A stretch of DNA of 44,081 nt from Magnetovibrio sp. (lineage in GTDB: Bacteria; Pseudomonadota; Alphaproteobacteria; Rhodospirillales; Magnetovibrionaceae). Positions 41,002-44,081 of the stretch are shown piece after piece (positions within the stretch are counted from its first letter, which is position 1; each line of letters starts with the position of its first letter). The notes beneath the pieces were generated by a model. That model was not told the origin of the DNA. It was given only the letters and a program-made list of their open reading frames with translations, and ran no database searches. A program made the translations under genes and the position numbers. The stretch is from the NCBI RefSeq assembly GCF_036568125.1, contig NZ_DATCTF010000006.1, positions 1 through 44,081 on the forward strand. The letters are read 5' to 3'.

Positions 41002-41961
41002 TTACTTTCGTTTGATCGCGCGACGTGCGGCATCGGCGATATGCGTGATGCCGAGATTGTAGTGTTGCACCAGTTCGTCCGGTTCGCCCGATTGGCCGAA
41101 GCGGTCGTTGACGGCGATGAATTCAACCGGGCAGGGGCTGCGTTGGACGAGCGATTCTGCCACCGCACCGCCAAGTCCGCCGAACATGTTGTGATCTTCC
41201 GCCGTCACCATGCAGCCGGTTTCGATCGCGCAGCGTTGCAGCAGGTCGTGATCCAGCGGCTTGATGGTCGCCATGTTGACGACCCGCGCCGAAATGCCTT
41301 CGCCGTTCAAGAGTGTGGCGGCATCGAGTGAGCGGGCAACCTGAACACCGCAGGCGACGATGGTCACGTCGGTGCCGTCGCGCACGATTTGCCCCTTGCC
41401 GATTTTAAAGGTGTGCTCAGAACCGAAAATGCGCGGCGTCGGGCTGCGCCCGGTGCGCATGTAGACGGGACCGACGTGTTCGATCATGGCGCGGGTCGCC
41501 AACTCCGTTTCGATTTGATCGGCGGGACTGATCACGGTCATGTTGGGAATGGCACGAAAGGCGGCCAAGTCTTCCAAGCATTGCGCCGACGCACCATCCG
41601 GTCCGACATCCAGGCCCGGATGCGAGGCGACAATCTTGACGTTGCGGTTGGCGTAAGCCACCGACAGACGCGCTTGTTCCAGGGCGCGCAAGGCGAACAC
41701 CGCGAACGTGGTAACCACCGGGATCAACCCCGTCGCGGCCATGCCGCCGGCCGCCGCGACCATGTTTTGTTCGGCGATGCCGAATTGGTAGAAGCGGTGA
41801 CCATGGGCGGTGCGAAAGTTATGCGCACCGGTGCCGCCCGCGACGTCGGCGTCGAGTACCACCAGATTGGGAAATTCGTCAGCCAAGCCAACGAGCGCTT
41901 TGCCGAAGGCTTCACGCAGGGAATCGCCGCTGCTGCCGATCAGTTGCGGTGCGTTGCTCAT
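41002..41961 (-). CDS. Transketolase-like protein, C-terminal (pyrimidine/TK-C) subunit
   Basis: A 319-residue protein with the pyrimidine-binding and C-terminal domains of transketolase/DXS. The glutamate needed for ThDP activation is in FYQFGIAEQNMVAAAGGMAA; KIVASHPGLDVGPDGASAQC and MTVISPADQIETELATRAMI follow the family order. The C-terminal domain has TVEDHN-like VTAEDHNMFGGLGGAVAESL. It should form a dimer/tetramer with the N-subunit encoded just upstream (overlap of 4 bp). Split transketolases occur in many bacteria, often in antibiotic, sugar or cofactor clusters. Together they transfer a two-carbon ketol or related unit; with keto-sugars this could install a branch. Confidence 0.88.
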   Translation of the reverse strand: MSNAPQLIGSSGDSLREAFGKALVGLADEFPNLVVLDADVAGGTGAHNFRTAHGHRFYQFGIAEQNMVAAAGGMAATGLIPVVTTFAVFALRALEQARLSVAYANRNVKIVASHPGLDVGPDGASAQCLEDLAAFRAIPNMTVISPADQIETELATRAMIEHVGPVYMRTGRSPTPRIFGSEHTFKIGKGQIVRDGTDVTIVACGVQVARSLDAATLLNGEGISARVVNMATIKPLDHDLLQRCAIETGCMVTAEDHNMFGGLGGAVAESLVQRSPCPVEFIAVNDRFGQSGEPDELVQHYNLGITHIADAARRAIKRK

Positions 41962-42842
41962 TGCGTGTGCCCCCCATGGATCGTGCCGTCGAGCCAGCCG
42001 GGCACGTCGCTTTGCGCTACGCCCAAGTCGATCAGGGATTTTTCGGTGTCGTCCAAGCTCATGGTCACGCTGCCGTGCCAGGTGGGGTAGTTCTCCATGA
42101 AGCTCACGCCTTTGCCCTTGAGCGTGTGGGCTAGGATCAACGTCGGTTTGCCGGTGGTGCGTTTGGCTTCGGCGACCGCGGCCTCGATGGCGGCGAAGTC
42201 GTGGCCGTCGATTTCAACCACATGCCAGCCAAAAGCGCGCCATTTGTCGGCCAGCGGTTCCAAGCCGATGATGTTTTCGTTCAAGTCGTCGCTTTGCATT
42301 TTGTTGTAATCGAGAATGGCGGTGAGCTTGTCGAGTTTATAATGCGCTGCGCATTGAGCCGCTTCCCAAACTTCGCCTTCTTGCATTTCACCATCACCGA
42401 GCATCACGTAGACGCGGCCGCTGCCGCCTTGGTGACGGATGCCCAACGCCATGCCGAGCGCGGCGGAAAAACCCTGGCCGAGCGATCCGGTGCTGGTTTC
42501 CACATGGGGCAATGCGCCGACGTGGGGATGGCCTTGCATGGTTGAGCCCAATTTGCGCAGTTGCAGCGGATCGGTCGGTGAAATCTGGCCTTTGACAGCC
42601 AAAGCGGCATAGAGCGCCGGGCAGGCATGGCCCTTGGACAAAATGAAGCGGTTGCGTGTCAAATCGCCGTCGCGCGGTTCTTCATCGCCGATTTCAGCGC
42701 TGTACAGATACGCCAGAAGATCGGCGGCAGAAAGCGCCCCGCCCGGATGGCCGGAGGTCGCGACATAAATGGACGCGATGGAATGGCAACGGATCAAACG
42801 CGCGGTTTCGCGGAGGTCCGGATGAGAGGGTGAGGTCGTCAT
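41958..42842 (-). CDS. Transketolase-like protein, N-terminal (PP-binding) subunit
   Basis: A ~294-residue protein with the ThDP diphosphate-binding domain. GHPGGALSAADLLAYLY and FILSKGHACPALYAAL match transketolase; the ThDP motif is MLGDGEMQEG followed by N in LDYNKMQS. The last part (VVEIDGHDFAAIEAAVAEAK, then LILAHTLKGKGVSFMENYP) is also family-typical. A longer form beginning at a TTG (42860) is possible, but ATG 42842 is favoured. It is the first gene of a tktN-tktC-SDR-ATP-grasp operon, divergent from radical SAM gene 42999 with 156 bp between starts. Confidence 0.88.
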   Translation of the reverse strand: MTTSPSHPDLRETARLIRCHSIASIYVATSGHPGGALSAADLLAYLYSAEIGDEEPRDGDLTRNRFILSKGHACPALYAALAVKGQISPTDPLQLRKLGSTMQGHPHVGALPHVETSTGSLGQGFSAALGMALGIRHQGGSGRVYVMLGDGEMQEGEVWEAAQCAAHYKLDKLTAILDYNKMQSDDLNENIIGLEPLADKWRAFGWHVVEIDGHDFAAIEAAVAEAKRTTGKPTLILAHTLKGKGVSFMENYPTWHGSVTMSLDDTEKSLIDLGVAQSDVPGWLDGTIHGGHTQ

Positions 42843-42998
42843 ATGGTGCTCATCATTCAAAAATTCTGTTCGGATGAAGTGCTGTATTTCATGCGTCGTC
42901 TGATTGGCTTTCGTGCCAGTCCCGACCTATGATAAGCTCTTCCCCGCAAGGTGGAAAGCGCCTTTGAGCAGGTAAATGCCCAGAAAGGGTAGTGTGGC

Positions 42999-44033
42999 AT
43001 GAAATCCATTAACAACATGTTTGCGGCTTACGAGCTGCGGGAACTGGCGGCTTTTACGCCGAAAAACCGCCAAGAGTACCTGGATATCAACCAAACGGCC
43101 TACAATCTCAAACTCAACACCCGTGTTCCCACCACCGTACATATCGAACCCACCAACAAATGCAACCAGACCTGCGTCATGTGCGTGCATCCCGACATGC
43201 AGCGCCCGGTGACGTTTATCGATGACGACATCGCGCTGAAGGCCATCGACCAGTGCGCCGAATTCGGCGTATATGCGGTGCACTTTTTCTTTTTCGGCGA
43301 GCCGTTCCTCAACCGCAAAACGGTCGACTATATCCGCATCGCCAAGCAAAAGGGCATCCCGCTGGTGTCCGTCACCACCAACTTCACGTCCATCAAGGAC
43401 GCCGAGATTGAGCGATTGGTGGTCGATGGGTTGGACTCGATCCACATTTCATTCGAAGGACTGAGCCGCGAAAAGTACGAAGCCATTCGCGGCACCGACA
43501 GTTACGAAAGGGTCCTGCGCAACATCGAGCGTCTGTATCACTACAAAGCCAAGCACAAATCGGAAAAGCCCTGGGTGTCGTTGACCTATGTGCGCACCGA
43601 AGAAACGGATGAGCAGATCGAAACCTTTCAAAGTACCTGGAAGGACAAGGTCAATTCCATCCACATCAGCCCACAGTTCGATTATCTCGGCCGCGCGCCC
43701 ATCCGCGAAACGCAAGGCGATCCCAACAGTGAAAGCATTCTCGATCGCAGTTCCGACGATCGCTTGGCATGCCGACAGTTGTGGTTGCGCTTGGTGGTGT
43801 TGAGCAACGGCGAACTGGTGCCGTGCAGCCAAAACATCGACGGCGAATTGTCGTTGGGCAACATTCGCGACATGACCATCGCCGAAGCCTGGCAAGGCGA
43901 CAAGATGTTGGACCTGCGCGCGCAGCACATCACCAACCGCATCCCCAGCGATTGCGTGTGCGACAAATGCATCGATTGGGATTGGAGCGGCCGGGTCGTC
44001 GACCGTCCCAAGCTCAAGGATGACGACGCATGA
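42999..44033 (+). CDS. Radical SAM/SPASM-like enzyme, copy near right edge
   Basis: A 344-residue protein. The SAM-cluster motif is EPTNKCNQTCVMCVHPDMQR with C55, C59 and C62; HFFFFGEPFLNRKTVDYI supplies the GEP contact. C-terminal cysteines C258, C276, C319, C321 and C324 form a SPASM-like set (NGELVPCSQNIDGELSLGNI is the usual motif before the last cluster). The N-terminal ~45 residues are helical. AAAGGG lies 9-10 bases before the ATG. The stop overlaps the next gene by 4 bp (ATGA), so it is co-translated with a gene that leaves the window. Substrate unknown. Confidence 0.86.
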   Translation: MKSINNMFAAYELRELAAFTPKNRQEYLDINQTAYNLKLNTRVPTTVHIEPTNKCNQTCVMCVHPDMQRPVTFIDDDIALKAIDQCAEFGVYAVHFFFFGEPFLNRKTVDYIRIAKQKGIPLVSVTTNFTSIKDAEIERLVVDGLDSIHISFEGLSREKYEAIRGTDSYERVLRNIERLYHYKAKHKSEKPWVSLTYVRTEETDEQIETFQSTWKDKVNSIHISPQFDYLGRAPIRETQGDPNSESILDRSSDDRLACRQLWLRLVVLSNGELVPCSQNIDGELSLGNIRDMTIAEAWQGDKMLDLRAQHITNRIPSDCVCDKCIDWDWSGRVVDRPKLKDDDA

Positions 44034-44081
44034 CGTTGGTCGCTGAATTCGATCCCAAAATGCTCAAGACCTTGGCGACTT
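44030..44081 (+). CDS. Start of a protein gene running off the right edge
   Basis: The ATG at 44030-44032 overlaps the TGA of the radical SAM gene (44031-44033), a coupled start. Seventeen codons are visible: MTLVAEFDPKMLKTLAT. Nothing can be assigned; its tight coupling implies a partner function. Confidence 0.6.
   Translation, partial: MTLVAEFDPKMLKTLAT

Noticed and set aside
40384-41331. Plus-strand frame opposite the SDR and transketolase genes
   Set aside because: Spans two well-supported genes on the other strand; no recognisable domain.
1-44081. Search for CRISPR arrays, tRNA/rRNA genes, insertion sequences
   Set aside because: No regularly spaced repeats, cloverleaf, transposase or terminal inverted repeats were seen by reading.

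Overview
The window looks like chromosomal DNA of a motile alphaproteobacterium, most likely Rhodospirillales-like (magnetospirilla and relatives). The clues are a SciP/DUF1153 gene beside flagellar genes, a flagellin whose N-terminus and C-terminus (ending LGLFR) recall that group, and sigma-54-type flagellar promoters. The assignment rests on recognition of sequence features, not on a database search.

Region 1 (1-9.7 kb) is flagellar. On the minus strand lie the start of fliG, fliF, and a fliK-flgD-flgE hook operon driven by a near-consensus sigma-54 promoter at 9667-9683 and closed by a terminator at 4934-4957. Between these blocks are a FlaG-like small protein, a TPR protein with a glycosyltransferase-type C-terminus, and the regulator SciP.

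Region 2 (9.9-15.2 kb, plus strand) holds a TPR/SPINDLY-like putative O-glycosyltransferase, a Maf (MptE-like) putative flagellin glycosyltransferase, and flagellin with a strong terminator. This is the classic layout of a flagellin-glycosylation locus.

Region 3 (15.3-44 kb) is a large sugar-biosynthesis island. It holds a GH57-like protein, a DUF4910 aminopeptidase-like protein, three kinds of methyltransferase, a FemAB/GNAT-like acyltransferase, a GDP-mannose-hydrolase-like NUDIX protein, three NAD-dependent epimerase/dehydratases, a TPP enzyme of acetolactate-synthase type, an HpcH/HpaI aldolase with a HAD phosphatase, an RfbH (DdhC)-type iron-sulfur dehydrase, a GT2 glycosyltransferase, and an operon for split transketolase, SDR and ATP-grasp proteins. 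Five radical SAM enzymes are spread through it: two with a B12-binding-type N-terminus and three with SPASM-like C-terminal cysteines. An FdxA-type ferredoxin sits directly behind one of them.

No flippase, polymerase or other membrane protein is apparent in the island, which argues for a nucleotide-activated sugar used in the cytoplasm on flagellin rather than for an O-antigen. The best candidate for an undescribed system is therefore a radical-SAM- and TPP-rich pathway for an unusual, probably branched and methylated, flagellin sugar. The enzyme families are visible; the sugar and the pathway are inference. No RNA genes, insertion sequences or CRISPR arrays were seen.
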